The notes under the pieces are model-generated. The model was not told where the DNA came from. It saw nothing but the letters and a program-made list of their open reading frames with translations, and made no database searches. This document shows positions 9,006 through 17,259 of a DNA stretch of 55,358 nt, piece by piece. The position numbers and the translations under genes were made by a program. Numbering within the stretch: the stretch's first letter is position 1; each line of letters opens with the position of its first letter. This DNA comes from Limnohabitans sp. 2KL-17 (GTDB lineage Bacteria; Pseudomonadota; Gammaproteobacteria; Burkholderiales; Burkholderiaceae_C), in NCBI RefSeq assembly GCF_003063415.1, contig NZ_NESK01000027.1:1-55358 (forward strand). Reading direction: 5' to 3'.

Positions 9006-9028
9006 GCCCAATGAGCCCAATGAGTCCT
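9002..9028 (+). repeat. Three nine-base tandem repeats over the moeA start
   Basis: ATGAGCCCA occurs twice and is followed by ATGAGTCCT. Each copy supplies an in-frame ATG and encodes MSP, so a gain or loss of one copy would change the number of start codons without shifting the frame. Confidence 0.85.
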
Positions 9029-10279
9029 ACCCCACGCGCCCCTTTGATGTCGCTCGATGACGCGTTGAAAACCTTGTTGGCCCATATCAAACCATTGACG
9101 ACCTTGGAGTCCGTGGCCACCCTCGATGCCGATGGCCGCATCCTGGCGCAAGACGTGGTGTCCGGTTTGCAAGTGCCCGCCTTTGATAACTCGTCCATGG
9201 ACGGCTATGCCGTTCGCAGTGCCGATGTTTCGCAAGCCGGCGTGGAGTTGACGGTGACGCAACGCATTGCCGCAGGTCACTTGGGGGCGCCACTTTTTCC
9301 AGGGCAGGCCGCCCGTATTTTCACGGGTGCACCCGTTCCAGTCGGTGCAGATGCCATCGTGGCTCAAGAGCAAACCGAACTTGTTGTCACAGACCATCCC
9401 GGTCGGGTTCGGTTTTTGACCTCTGCTGAGCCCGGGCAGTGGGTACGCCGCAGTGGGGAAGACGTTCTTCTGGGCGACACCGTATTGAAGCGCGGACAAA
9501 AACTCGGACCTGCGGAGCTTGGGTTGGCCGCCAGTCTTGGCTTGGCGCATCTCCAAGTCATGTCACGGCCCAAGGTGGCTTTGTTCTCAACGGGCGACGA
9601 ACTGGTCATGCCCGGTGACGTCGCACCTGAAGATATGCCGCCTGGTGCCATTTACAACTCCAACCGCTTTTTCTTGCGGGCTTTGCTGCACCGCTTGGGC
9701 TGCGAGGTCAGTGATCTGGGCATTGTTTCTGATCGCCGCGAAGCCACGGTAGCGGCCTTGAAATCTGCGGCAGAACACCATGATCTGATTCTCACCAGTG
9801 GTGGTGTTTCTGTTGGCGAAGAGGACCACGTGAAGCCTGCCGTGCAATCCTTGGGGGCGTTGGCGCTTTGGCAGATTGCCATGAAGCCTGGCAAACCCTT
9901 TGCCTACGGGCATGTGCGGCGTGAGACTGCAAGCGGTGTGGCTCACTTTGTGGGCTTGCCGGGCAACCCCGTGTCGAGCTTCATGACGTTTTTACTGTTG
10001 GTAAAACCCTTGCTACTGGCTCTGCAGGGTGCCGAGCAAATGGCCCCTGTCTCTTTGAAATTGCCGGCGCATTTTGATTGGGCAAAGGCCGATAAACGGC
10101 GTGAATTTTTGCGCGTCCGTCGCAATGCACAAGGCGGTTTGGATCTCTTTCCGAACCAAAGTTCAGGTGTTCTGACATCCTTGGTTTGGGGCGATGGCGT
10201 GGTGGATAACCCCGGTGGTCAGACCATTGTCCATAATGACGTGGTCGACTTCTGGCCATTTTCGGAGTGGTTGTCATGA
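9002..10279 (+). CDS. moeA: Molybdopterin molybdenumtransferase MoeA
   Basis: Inserts molybdate into adenylated molybdopterin to finish the molybdenum cofactor. The protein is about 425 residues with the MoeA N-terminal motif PAFDNSSMDGYAVR, the central MoCF-binding motif TSGGVSVGEEDHVK, and GLPGNPVSSF. Three in-frame ATG codons at 9002, 9011 and 9020 come from a nine-base repeat, so the exact start is undecided; 9002 gives the ATGA overlap with thrC. It is joined to moaD by another ATGA overlap. Confidence 0.95.
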   Translation: MSPMSPMSPTPRAPLMSLDDALKTLLAHIKPLTTLESVATLDADGRILAQDVVSGLQVPAFDNSSMDGYAVRSADVSQAGVELTVTQRIAAGHLGAPLFPGQAARIFTGAPVPVGADAIVAQEQTELVVTDHPGRVRFLTSAEPGQWVRRSGEDVLLGDTVLKRGQKLGPAELGLAASLGLAHLQVMSRPKVALFSTGDELVMPGDVAPEDMPPGAIYNSNRFFLRALLHRLGCEVSDLGIVSDRREATVAALKSAAEHHDLILTSGGVSVGEEDHVKPAVQSLGALALWQIAMKPGKPFAYGHVRRETASGVAHFVGLPGNPVSSFMTFLLLVKPLLLALQGAEQMAPVSLKLPAHFDWAKADKRREFLRVRRNAQGGLDLFPNQSSGVLTSLVWGDGVVDNPGGQTIVHNDVVDFWPFSEWLS

Positions 10280-10527
10280 AGATCCAGGTGCGTTACTTTG
10301 CGTCTTTGCGCGAAACCATCGGCTTTGCTGCTGAAGCGGTTGACACTGCCTGCGAAGACGTTGCCAGTCTTCGCCTTGAGTTGATAGCCCGTGGTGGCGC
10401 CTATTCAGAATGCCTTGCCATCGGACGGCCTGTGCGTGTTGCCGTCAATCAGGTCATGGCCCATGATGCGACGCCTTTGTCAGACCATGGTGAGGTGGCC
10501 TTTTTCCCACCTGTCACCGGAGGCTAG
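10276..10527 (+). CDS. moaD: Molybdopterin synthase small subunit MoaD
   Basis: Ubiquitin-like sulfur carrier, 83 residues, ending in the required Gly-Gly (PPVTGG) that is activated and carries the thiocarboxylate sulfur to precursor Z within MoaE. The start ATG at 10276 overlaps the moeA stop (ATGA); an earlier GTG at 10267 is in frame but less likely. moaE follows after five bases. Confidence 0.93.
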   Translation: MKIQVRYFASLRETIGFAAEAVDTACEDVASLRLELIARGGAYSECLAIGRPVRVAVNQVMAHDATPLSDHGEVAFFPPVTGG

Positions 10528-10532
10528 CTTCC

Positions 10533-11021
10533 ATGTTTCCCCGCGTTTTCATCCAAACCGAAGACTTTGATGTTTCTCAAGAGCTGACGGCCTTGAGGGC
10601 CAATGATTTGCGCGTGGGCGCTGTGTGCAGTTTTGTGGGCACGGTGCGCGATACCCGTGCCTTGACTGGCGTAGCGCAGGATGAAGTTCAGGCCATGGAG
10701 CTTGAGCATTACCCAGGCATGACAGAGAAATCCATAGAAGACATGATCGACCAGGCGCACAAGCGATTTGATTTTTATGCCGCTCGGGTGGTACACCGCG
10801 TGGGCCGCTTGCTACCAGCTGACCAAATCGTTTTTGTGGCGGTCACTTCAGCGCATCGGGGCGAAAGTTTCAAGGCTTGCGAATTTCTCATGGACTACCT
10901 GAAAACCCAAGCACCGTTCTGGAAAAAAGAGCAAACCCCTCAAGGCGCGCAATGGGTCGATGCGCGTGTAGCCGACGATGCGGCTTTGGCAAGATGGGGC
11001 ATTGTCGCCAACAACGCCTGA
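10533..11021 (+). CDS. moaE: Molybdopterin synthase catalytic subunit MoaE
   Basis: Large subunit that adds two sulfurs from MoaD to precursor Z to form molybdopterin. The 162-residue protein has FVGTVRD, the LEHYPGMTEKSI segment, the HRVGRL strand, the AHRGESFKACEFLMDYLK helix, and the catalytic lysine in APFWKKE. A GGAGG at 10519 precedes the ATG. It closes the alaA/hom-thrC-moeA-moaD-moaE run and converges on a minus-strand gene seven bases away; I see no clear hairpin terminator there. Confidence 0.95.
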   Translation: MFPRVFIQTEDFDVSQELTALRANDLRVGAVCSFVGTVRDTRALTGVAQDEVQAMELEHYPGMTEKSIEDMIDQAHKRFDFYAARVVHRVGRLLPADQIVFVAVTSAHRGESFKACEFLMDYLKTQAPFWKKEQTPQGAQWVDARVADDAALARWGIVANNA

Positions 11022-11028
11022 GCTTGTC

Positions 11029-11580
11029 TCAGTGCTTGTAAGTTTGTTGATCCGCAGCTGTGCCACGCGCGTTGTCTGAATGGGGCTCAGTGGTTTGAGC
11101 TGAATAAATCCATTCGGCTTTCTCCATGGATTGACGAATTAAATGGATCATGCCGTGAACCAGCTGTGCTTGTAAGTTCAGCTGGCACGACTGAATAGCC
11201 TCGCCTATTTTTTTTTGAAAAATGATTTGCAGGCTGCCATTTGGCTGCACGCTAAGCTGCGCGTCGGTCACCAATAAAGGCTCGTCACCCAAAGGCAATT
11301 GTTGCGCGTGTGTTTCGTAGGGGGTTGAAAAGTCTGCTGTTTGTAAAAAAGCATCGCGTTTGAGTTCCGTCAACATTTGCTGCGATGTGTGGTCAATGGC
11401 GGCTATGCCGGGTTGTGCGGCCTCAAGACGGACAACTGACGCTTGCATTGCAGGCAGCAGTCGGATGGCCATTCGACGTGTCAGCCAGAAACGAAATTCC
11501 TGACCATCTTGGGTATTGAGTCGAAGCAACAAGCGATCTTGCCGCTCCTCGTGGCTAACGGAAAGCTGGTGAATGTTCAT
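11029..11580 (-). CDS. Conserved-looking protein of unknown function
   Basis: 183 residues. It has no signal peptide, membrane segment or motif that I recognise. The composition is that of a soluble protein ([20 protein letters not shown] near the start, then [20 protein letters not shown] in the second half). The codon use looks like its neighbours and the frame is intact, which argues for a real gene. It is divergent from clpB, with the sigma32-type clpB promoter in the gap, and converges on moaE. No function is proposed. Confidence 0.7.
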   Translation of the reverse strand: MNIHQLSVSHEERQDRLLLRLNTQDGQEFRFWLTRRMAIRLLPAMQASVVRLEAAQPGIAAIDHTSQQMLTELKRDAFLQTADFSTPYETHAQQLPLGDEPLLVTDAQLSVQPNGSLQIIFQKKIGEAIQSCQLNLQAQLVHGMIHLIRQSMEKAEWIYSAQTTEPHSDNARGTAADQQTYKH

Positions 11581-11617
11581 GTTTTGATTTTAGGCAATGT
11601 GACAAGGCCCTCCAAGT

Positions 11618-11644
11618 CTTGAAAATGGGTAATGATCCCCAAAC
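11618..11644 (+). promoter_or_regulatory. Heat-shock (sigma32-type) promoter of clpB
   Basis: CTTGAAA at 11618-11624 and CCCCAAAC at 11637-11644 are separated by 12 bases, close to the sigma32 consensus CTTGAAA-N11-16-CCCCATNT. The predicted transcript start is near 11650, just before the AGGAGA ribosome site of clpB. Confidence 0.75.
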
Positions 11645-11666
11645 TGTCGGCTACAGGAGAATATTC

Positions 11667-14273
11667 ATGCGCCTTGATAAATTGACGACCAAATTCCACG
11701 AAGCCCTGTCTGATGCCCAGTCGCTGGCCCTTGGCCGTGACCATGCCTACATTGAGCCTGCTCACGTTCTGGTGGCGATGCTCAAGCAAGAAGAAGGACC
11801 AAAAGCCTTGTTGTTGCGTGCGGGCGTTCAGGTGCAGGGCTTGGCCATGGCTGCCGAAGCTGCGGTGGGTCGTTTGCCTCAAGTCACGGGGCAAGAGCAG
11901 GTGCAGGTGGGGCCTGAACTGGGCAAGGTGTTGCAGGCTTGTGAAAAAGAAGCCATGAAACGGGGCGACGCCTTCATCGCCAGTGAACTGTTTTTGTTGG
12001 CCATCGCTGACAACAAGGGTGATATCGGGCGCTTGGCCAAAGAGCACGGGCTCAGTCGCAAAAGCCTGGAGACGGCAATTGATGCAGTGCGTGGTGGGCA
12101 AACTGTGGGCAATGCGGAAGCAGAGGGCCAGCGTGAAGCCCTTAAAAAATACTGCATTGACCTCACGGAGAGGGCGCGGATGGGCAAGCTCGACCCTGTC
12201 ATTGGCCGGGACGATGAAATTCGCCGAGCAATTCAGGTTTTGCAGCGCCGTACCAAAAATAACCCGGTGCTGATTGGCGAGCCTGGGGTGGGCAAGACCG
12301 CGATTGTTGAGGGCCTGGCCCAACGCATCGTGGCCGGGGAGGTGCCCGATTCGCTCAAGGGCAAGCGGGTTTTGTCGCTTGATATGGCCGCTTTGCTGGC
12401 GGGCGCCAAATTCCGAGGCGAGTTTGAAGAGCGACTGAAAACCGTGCTGAGTGAACTGGCCAAAGACGAAGGCCAAACCATTGTTTTCATTGATGAGTTG
12501 CACACCATGGTTGGGGCTGGCAAGGCTGAGGGCGCCATGGATGCGGGCAATATGCTCAAGCCCGCATTGGCAAGAGGTGAACTGCATTGCGTGGGTGCCA
12601 CGACGCTGGATGAATACCGAAAGTACATCGAAAAAGATGCGGCCTTGGAGCGGCGATTTCAAAAAATACTGGTCAACGAACCTTCCGTTGAGGCGACCAT
12701 TGCCATCTTGCGTGGTTTACAAGAGAGGTATGAAATTCACCACGGTGTGGACATCACGGATCCAGCGATTGTCGCAGCGGCAGAACTGAGCCACCGCTAC
12801 ATCACCGATCGATTCCTGCCCGACAAGGCCATTGACCTGATCGACGAGGCTGCAGCCAAGATCAAGATTGAAATCGACTCCAAACCCGAAGTGATGGACA
12901 AGCTCGATCGCCGACTGATCCAGTTGCAGATTGAGCGTGAAGCGGTGCGCAAAGAGCACGATGAAGCCTCGCAAAAACGGTTTGCCTTGATTGAGGAAGA
13001 GATCGTCAAACTCAAAAAAGAAGCGGCCGATCTGGAAGAAATCTGGCGCGCCGAAAAGGCCCAAGCACAAGGCGGACAGCAAGTGAGAGAGCAAATCGAC
13101 CAGCTGCGCCAGCAAATTGAAGACCTGACACGCAAAGGTGACTTCAACAAAGTGGCTGAACTTCAATACGGCAAGTTGCCCGCGCTTGAAAAAACTTTGA
13201 AAGAGGTTCAGGCCAAAGAGGCGCTGCCGGGTGAAAAACCCGTTCACAGATTGCTGCGGACCCAGGTTGGCGCTGAAGAGATTGCTGAAGTCGTGTCACG
13301 TGCTACGGGCATTCCTGTTTCCAAAATGATGCAGGGGGAGCGTGAAAAATTGCTTCAGATGGAAGACAAACTTCATCAGCGTGTGGTGGGGCAGGACGAA
13401 GCCATTTCGGCTGTGGCCAATGCTATCCGTCGATCACGTTCAGGTTTGTCGGACCCCAACCGTCCAACCGGCTCCTTCCTGTTCTTGGGCCCTACGGGTG
13501 TGGGAAAAACCGAGCTTTGCAAAGCCCTTGCTGGGTTTTTGTTTGACAGTGAGGATCACCTGATCCGTGTCGACATGAGTGAGTTCATGGAGAAGCATTC
13601 GGTGGCACGCCTTATTGGTGCGCCTCCAGGCTATGTGGGCTACGAAGAGGGGGGCCACCTTACAGAGGCTGTGCGTCGCAAACCCTACAGCGTTCTGTTG
13701 CTCGACGAAGTCGAGAAAGCCCATCCAGATGTCTTCAACGTTTTGTTGCAGGTGTTGGACGACGGCCGTTTAACCGACGGCCAGGGCCGCACTGTTGACT
13801 TCAAAAATACGGTGATCGTGATGACCTCCAACCTGGGTTCAAGGCTCATTCAATCGATGGTGGGGCAACCGGAAGAAGACATCAAGGATGCCGTTTGGGA
13901 TGAATTGAAAACCCACTTCCGGCCGGAATTTTTGAACCGCATCGACGAGACAGTCGTGTTCCATGGTCTGGATGCCGATCACATCGCATCGATTGCATCG
14001 ATCCAGTTGCAGGTGCTCAAAGATCGTTTGCTTCGCATGGACCTGAACCTTGAGGTAACGCCTGGTGCATTGTCCGAGTTGGCCAAAGTGGGCTTTGACC
14101 CGATTTTTGGCGCCAGACCCCTTAAAAGGGCGATTCAACAACGCTTGGAAAACCCCTTATCGCGCTTGCTGCTGGAAGGGCGCTTTCCGCCCAAATGCCA
14201 AATTCAGGTCTCGGTCGATCCGGTACGTCATCCCGGGCAGTTCGATTTCAAAGTGGTTGAAGCGCACGACTGA
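11667..14273 (+). CDS. clpB: Disaggregase ClpB (Hsp104 family)
   Basis: ATP-driven hexameric chaperone that pulls proteins out of aggregates together with DnaK. At 868 residues it is full length: Clp N-domain (1-150), first AAA+ module with GEPGVGKTA (about 205), the long charged coiled-coil middle domain (about 410-530), second AAA+ module with GPTGVGKTE (about 607) and the D2-small domain. The coiled-coil and the absence of a ClpP-binding loop motif separate it from ClpA, which is encoded at 27892. The start is set by AGGAGA six bases before ATG 11667; a longer frame to 11619 overlaps the promoter. Confidence 0.98.
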   Translation: MRLDKLTTKFHEALSDAQSLALGRDHAYIEPAHVLVAMLKQEEGPKALLLRAGVQVQGLAMAAEAAVGRLPQVTGQEQVQVGPELGKVLQACEKEAMKRGDAFIASELFLLAIADNKGDIGRLAKEHGLSRKSLETAIDAVRGGQTVGNAEAEGQREALKKYCIDLTERARMGKLDPVIGRDDEIRRAIQVLQRRTKNNPVLIGEPGVGKTAIVEGLAQRIVAGEVPDSLKGKRVLSLDMAALLAGAKFRGEFEERLKTVLSELAKDEGQTIVFIDELHTMVGAGKAEGAMDAGNMLKPALARGELHCVGATTLDEYRKYIEKDAALERRFQKILVNEPSVEATIAILRGLQERYEIHHGVDITDPAIVAAAELSHRYITDRFLPDKAIDLIDEAAAKIKIEIDSKPEVMDKLDRRLIQLQIEREAVRKEHDEASQKRFALIEEEIVKLKKEAADLEEIWRAEKAQAQGGQQVREQIDQLRQQIEDLTRKGDFNKVAELQYGKLPALEKTLKEVQAKEALPGEKPVHRLLRTQVGAEEIAEVVSRATGIPVSKMMQGEREKLLQMEDKLHQRVVGQDEAISAVANAIRRSRSGLSDPNRPTGSFLFLGPTGVGKTELCKALAGFLFDSEDHLIRVDMSEFMEKHSVARLIGAPPGYVGYEEGGHLTEAVRRKPYSVLLLDEVEKAHPDVFNVLLQVLDDGRLTDGQGRTVDFKNTVIVMTSNLGSRLIQSMVGQPEEDIKDAVWDELKTHFRPEFLNRIDETVVFHGLDADHIASIASIQLQVLKDRLLRMDLNLEVTPGALSELAKVGFDPIFGARPLKRAIQQRLENPLSRLLLEGRFPPKCQIQVSVDPVRHPGQFDFKVVEAHD

Positions 14274-14348
14274 TCTCTGTCGATGCAATTTGGAAAGTCG
14301 GCAAACGCGTGACACACTAACTGCAGAAGGCTTGTGCACAATGCGTCC

Positions 14349-16049
14349 ATGAAGACAAAAATTGCGGGCCACTTGTTGGTTGAATGCCTCCTTGCCCAAG
14401 GCGTAACCCATGCATTTGGTGTGCCCGGAGAAAGCTTTCTGGCCGTGCTGGACGGATTTCATGTGCACCGTGACGCCATTCTTTTTGTGACTTGCCGTCA
14501 AGAAGGCGGCGCAGCTTTCATGGCCGAAGCCCAAGGCAAGCTCACCGGCCGCCCCGGCATTTGCTTTGTCACGCGAGGCCCGGGTGCCACCAATGCGTCA
14601 ATTGGGGTTCACACTGCCTTTCAGGATTCGACACCCATGGTCCTTTTTGTGGGTGATGTGGCCAGTGACACGCGCGACCGGGAAGCCTTCCAGGAAATGG
14701 ACTACACCCATTTTTTCGGGCCTTCGACGAAAGGCATGGCCAAAAGGGTTGAACGTGTAGACGATCCCGAGCGCCTGCCCGAGTACATTGCGCGGGCATT
14801 TGCAATCGCCATGAATGGTCGCCCTGGCCCTGTGGTGTTGGTCTTGCCCGAGGACATGTTGACCCAAGCCATCCATACCGCCCAAGCCTTGCCCCGCGTG
14901 GAGCCTGTGCAAGCCTGGAGCGATCCAGGGGCTTTGCGTCAATTAAGAGACCTCCTGCTGGCGGCTCAAAAGCCCTTGGTCATTTGCGGTGGTGGGGGGT
15001 GGACGGTACAAGCTGCCCAGGCGCTCCAGCGCTTCGCTGAAAACTGGCAGTTGCCTGTTGCCAACGCATTCCGTTTTCAAGACACCTTCGACAACCACCA
15101 TCCCCAATATGCCGGTGATGTGGGCATTGGCATTAGCCCGGCTTTGGCCAAGTGTGTGCGAGAGTCGGATCTGATTTTGGCCATTGGTCCCCGTCTCGGC
15201 GAGATGACGACCGGTGGTTACACCTTGCTGCAAGCGCCCAAAACCTTGCAAAAATTGGTTCATATTCATGGCAGTGCAGAGGAGCTAAACCGTGTTTACC
15301 AAGCGGATTTGGCCATTCTCTCCACCATGAACGCAGCGGCACGAAGTCTGGAGGTTTTAACGGCGCCACCCTCACTGCCTTGGTCCGAATGGACTCGTTC
15401 GGCACATGAAGGCTACCTTGACAACCTGAAGCCCCAATCCTTACCGGGTGATGTGGACATGCCCGTGATCGTGGGCTTGTTGCAAAAACATTTGCCTGCG
15501 GATGCCGTGTTGACGAATGGAGCCGGTAATTTCGCGAGCTGGATGCATCGATTCTTCAAGCACCATGGCTTGGTCAAAGGTCACAAGACCCAGTTGGCCC
15601 CGACCGTGGGCGCCATGGGTTACGGTGTACCGGCAGGCATCGCCGCGAATATTTTGACCGGAAGGACGGCCTTCACCATTGCTGGGGATGGTGATTTTTT
15701 AATGAATGGTCAAGAACTGGCCACCGCTGTACAGCATGGTGGTAAGAGCATCATTTTGTTATTGAACAATGGCATGTTTGGCACGATTCGAATGCACCAA
15801 GAGCGCGAATACCCAACCCATGTGACAGGGTCAAAACTCCAGAATCCTGATTTTGTGGCCTTGGCTCAAGCCTATGGTTATGCAGGTGTTCGAATTCACA
15901 AGACGGCTCAATTTGAAGAGCACCTGTTGGCTGCTTTGGCTCGATCTGAGGGAACTTTGATTGAAGTGGTGCTTGATCCAGAAGTCATTACCACTCGAGG
16001 AACACTGCAAGCCATTACGCAAGCTGCATTGGCCAGGCAAGCTGAGTGA
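14349..16049 (+). CDS. Thiamine-diphosphate-dependent enzyme, acetolactate-synthase-like
   Basis: About 566 residues with the three domains of the IlvB/pyruvate-decarboxylase-like superfamily. The N-terminal PYR domain carries the catalytic glutamate in CRQEGGAAFMAEA and the GPGATN loop; a central Rossmann-like domain follows; the C-terminal PP domain has the ThDP/Mg motif GDGDFLMNGQE...NNGMFG. There is no regulatory subunit gene (ilvN) beside it, so it is probably not the biosynthetic acetolactate synthase; the substrate cannot be read from the sequence. The start could be ATG 14349 or GTG 14334. It is a single gene ending at a bidirectional terminator. Confidence 0.85.
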   Translation: MKTKIAGHLLVECLLAQGVTHAFGVPGESFLAVLDGFHVHRDAILFVTCRQEGGAAFMAEAQGKLTGRPGICFVTRGPGATNASIGVHTAFQDSTPMVLFVGDVASDTRDREAFQEMDYTHFFGPSTKGMAKRVERVDDPERLPEYIARAFAIAMNGRPGPVVLVLPEDMLTQAIHTAQALPRVEPVQAWSDPGALRQLRDLLLAAQKPLVICGGGGWTVQAAQALQRFAENWQLPVANAFRFQDTFDNHHPQYAGDVGIGISPALAKCVRESDLILAIGPRLGEMTTGGYTLLQAPKTLQKLVHIHGSAEELNRVYQADLAILSTMNAAARSLEVLTAPPSLPWSEWTRSAHEGYLDNLKPQSLPGDVDMPVIVGLLQKHLPADAVLTNGAGNFASWMHRFFKHHGLVKGHKTQLAPTVGAMGYGVPAGIAANILTGRTAFTIAGDGDFLMNGQELATAVQHGGKSIILLLNNGMFGTIRMHQEREYPTHVTGSKLQNPDFVALAQAYGYAGVRIHKTAQFEEHLLAALARSEGTLIEVVLDPEVITTRGTLQAITQAALARQAE

Positions 16050-16095
16050 CACTTTGGCTCTTTAATCTTGCCATTGTCAAATGAGAAGGACCCAT

Positions 16096-16123
16096 AAAAA
16101 AACCCGCCGAAGCGGGTTTTTTT
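16096..16123. terminator. Bidirectional terminator
   Basis: AAAAAAACCCGC, loop CGAA, GCGGGTTTTTTT. It lies between two convergent genes (the ThDP enzyme and the SWIB protein) and can serve both. Confidence 0.9.
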
Positions 16124-16138
16124 ACATAAGTGCCAGAA

Positions 16139-16540
16139 TTACTTCAGGTGTTTGCCGATCAAGCCGGCCATTTCGAACATGGTGACTTGCGCCTTGCCAA
16201 AAACAGCCTTAAGTTTGTCATCGGCATTGATAGCACGACGGTTCACGCTGTCTTGCAGATTGTGCTTTTTGATGTAAACCCACATCTTGCTGACCACTTC
16301 TGTGCGTGGCAACGGGGTTGCGCCCACCACAGCTGCCAAAGCGGCACTGGGAGTCAAGGCCTTCATGAAGGCTGGGTTAGGGGTGCGCTTTTTAGCAGGT
16401 GCCGCCTTTTTGGCAGGCGCCTTTGCCGCTACTTTTTTCGCGGGTGCTGCAGCTTTTTTTGCTGGAGCAGCTTTTTTGGCCGGTGCTGCTTTTTTAGCGG
16501 GAGCAGCTTTTGTTGCCGGGGTTTTTTTCGCAGTTGCCAT
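16139..16540 (-). CDS. Histone-like protein with SWIB/MDM2 domain
   Basis: 133-residue protein in two parts. Residues 1-52 are a lysine-alanine-proline tail built from repeats of the AAPAKK type, like bacterial histone H1-like tails. Residues about 55-133 form a SWIB domain (SAALAAVVGATPLPRTEVVS, KMWVYIKKHNLQD, AINADDKLKAVFGK). SWIB proteins occur in chlamydiae and many betaproteobacteria; the tail suggests DNA binding and compaction, but the role is not established. ATG 16540 is used because translation from the earlier frame would add an unrelated leader. Confidence 0.88.
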   Translation of the reverse strand: MATAKKTPATKAAPAKKAAPAKKAAPAKKAAAPAKKVAAKAPAKKAAPAKKRTPNPAFMKALTPSAALAAVVGATPLPRTEVVSKMWVYIKKHNLQDSVNRRAINADDKLKAVFGKAQVTMFEMAGLIGKHLK

Positions 16541-17137
16541 GATGGAATTCCTTTGATCGGAAGTTGGTACGTCGCTGAGTAACAGTTTGTTTTCAGCCAT
16601 GTGCATGCTACTGGAGAAACGGTCACTTACCAAGCTCATTTGTCAAATTTCTGTAGGGGTTGTTGCTGATTTGCAGGCTCCCAAGCCACTTTTCTCATCG
16701 GCCCGTCTTTTTTAACCATGACTCCCGGCTTTTGGCTTGTAAAGCGTGTCGCCAAATTCAAGTCAACATGCGCTGTCTTCGTCGTCTCATCAGTCGTGGC
16801 GTTTCTTGCTGATGTCCATGACCTTGTTGAAGGATCGTAATTCCAGCAACACCATGCTTGTCAAGTTGTCTCAAATTTCAATCCTCTTTGTTGAACGCCC
16901 CAATAGAGAGGTGCGCTTTGAATTTGGAAAAATTTGATGCGGATGCTGATCAACGTTGGTTTTTGTCTGGCCTGCTAGTTTGTAGCTGTTTTGCACATCG
17001 CATTTCATTCACCGCCAATATATTTCATAATTTGAAAAATACAAATGCTGCATCGCCGCATTTTTCTCAATATGGAAAAATGGATATTGCATTGTGAAAA
17101 TTATTTCATAACTAGATGATTTCAAACAAATAAAAAA

Positions 17138-17155
17138 ATGTCTTGTATAAGACAT
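17138..17155. promoter_or_regulatory. Operator-like palindrome 1 upstream of aceA
   Basis: ATGTCTTGTATAAGACAT is symmetrical except for one central base pair (16 of 18 positions). It shares the TCTTGTA core with palindrome 2 and lies 105 bases before the aceA start. A dimeric repressor or activator, perhaps of the GntR family, is the likely ligand; this is inference. Confidence 0.55.
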
Positions 17156-17170
17156 AAGAATTTAAATCAG

Positions 17171-17182
17171 TCTTGTACAAGA
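17171..17182. promoter_or_regulatory. Operator-like palindrome 2 upstream of aceA
   Basis: TCTTGTACAAGA is a perfect 12-base palindrome. Its centre is exactly 30 bases from the centre of palindrome 1, about three helical turns, so two dimers would sit on the same face of the DNA. Confidence 0.6.
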
Positions 17183-17259
17183 GTTAAGATGGTATCAACG
17201 ACAAAGCAGAATCCTCTGCCAACATCGCTCGATTTCAACTTGACTTCAGGAGCCTTACC

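Larger units (their letters stand above)
16541..17259. other. Long intergenic region upstream of aceA
   Basis: 719 bases without a convincing gene; open frames of 63-79 codons here lack family features. The first half would hold the promoter of the SWIB gene. From about 17000 on it is AT-rich and full of inverted repeats: TTTCA-N5-TGAAA at 17023-17037, CATTTTTC-N8-GAAAAATG at 17059-17082, TGAAA-N4-TTTCA at 17095-17108, and the two TCTTGT-type palindromes listed separately. This is probably the control region of the glyoxylate-shunt gene aceA. Confidence 0.6.

Noticed and set aside
11577..12662. 361-codon minus-strand frame over clpB
   Set aside because: Antisense to the conserved N-domain and first AAA module of clpB; no recognisable family.
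16934..16953. TTGAT and ATCAA half-sites upstream of aceA
   Set aside because: The halves are separated by ten bases instead of four, so they do not form an FNR box.
16746..17097. Short plus-strand frames (63 and 79 codons) in the aceA upstream region
   Set aside because: No ribosome site, no family resemblance, and they overlap the palindrome-rich control region.
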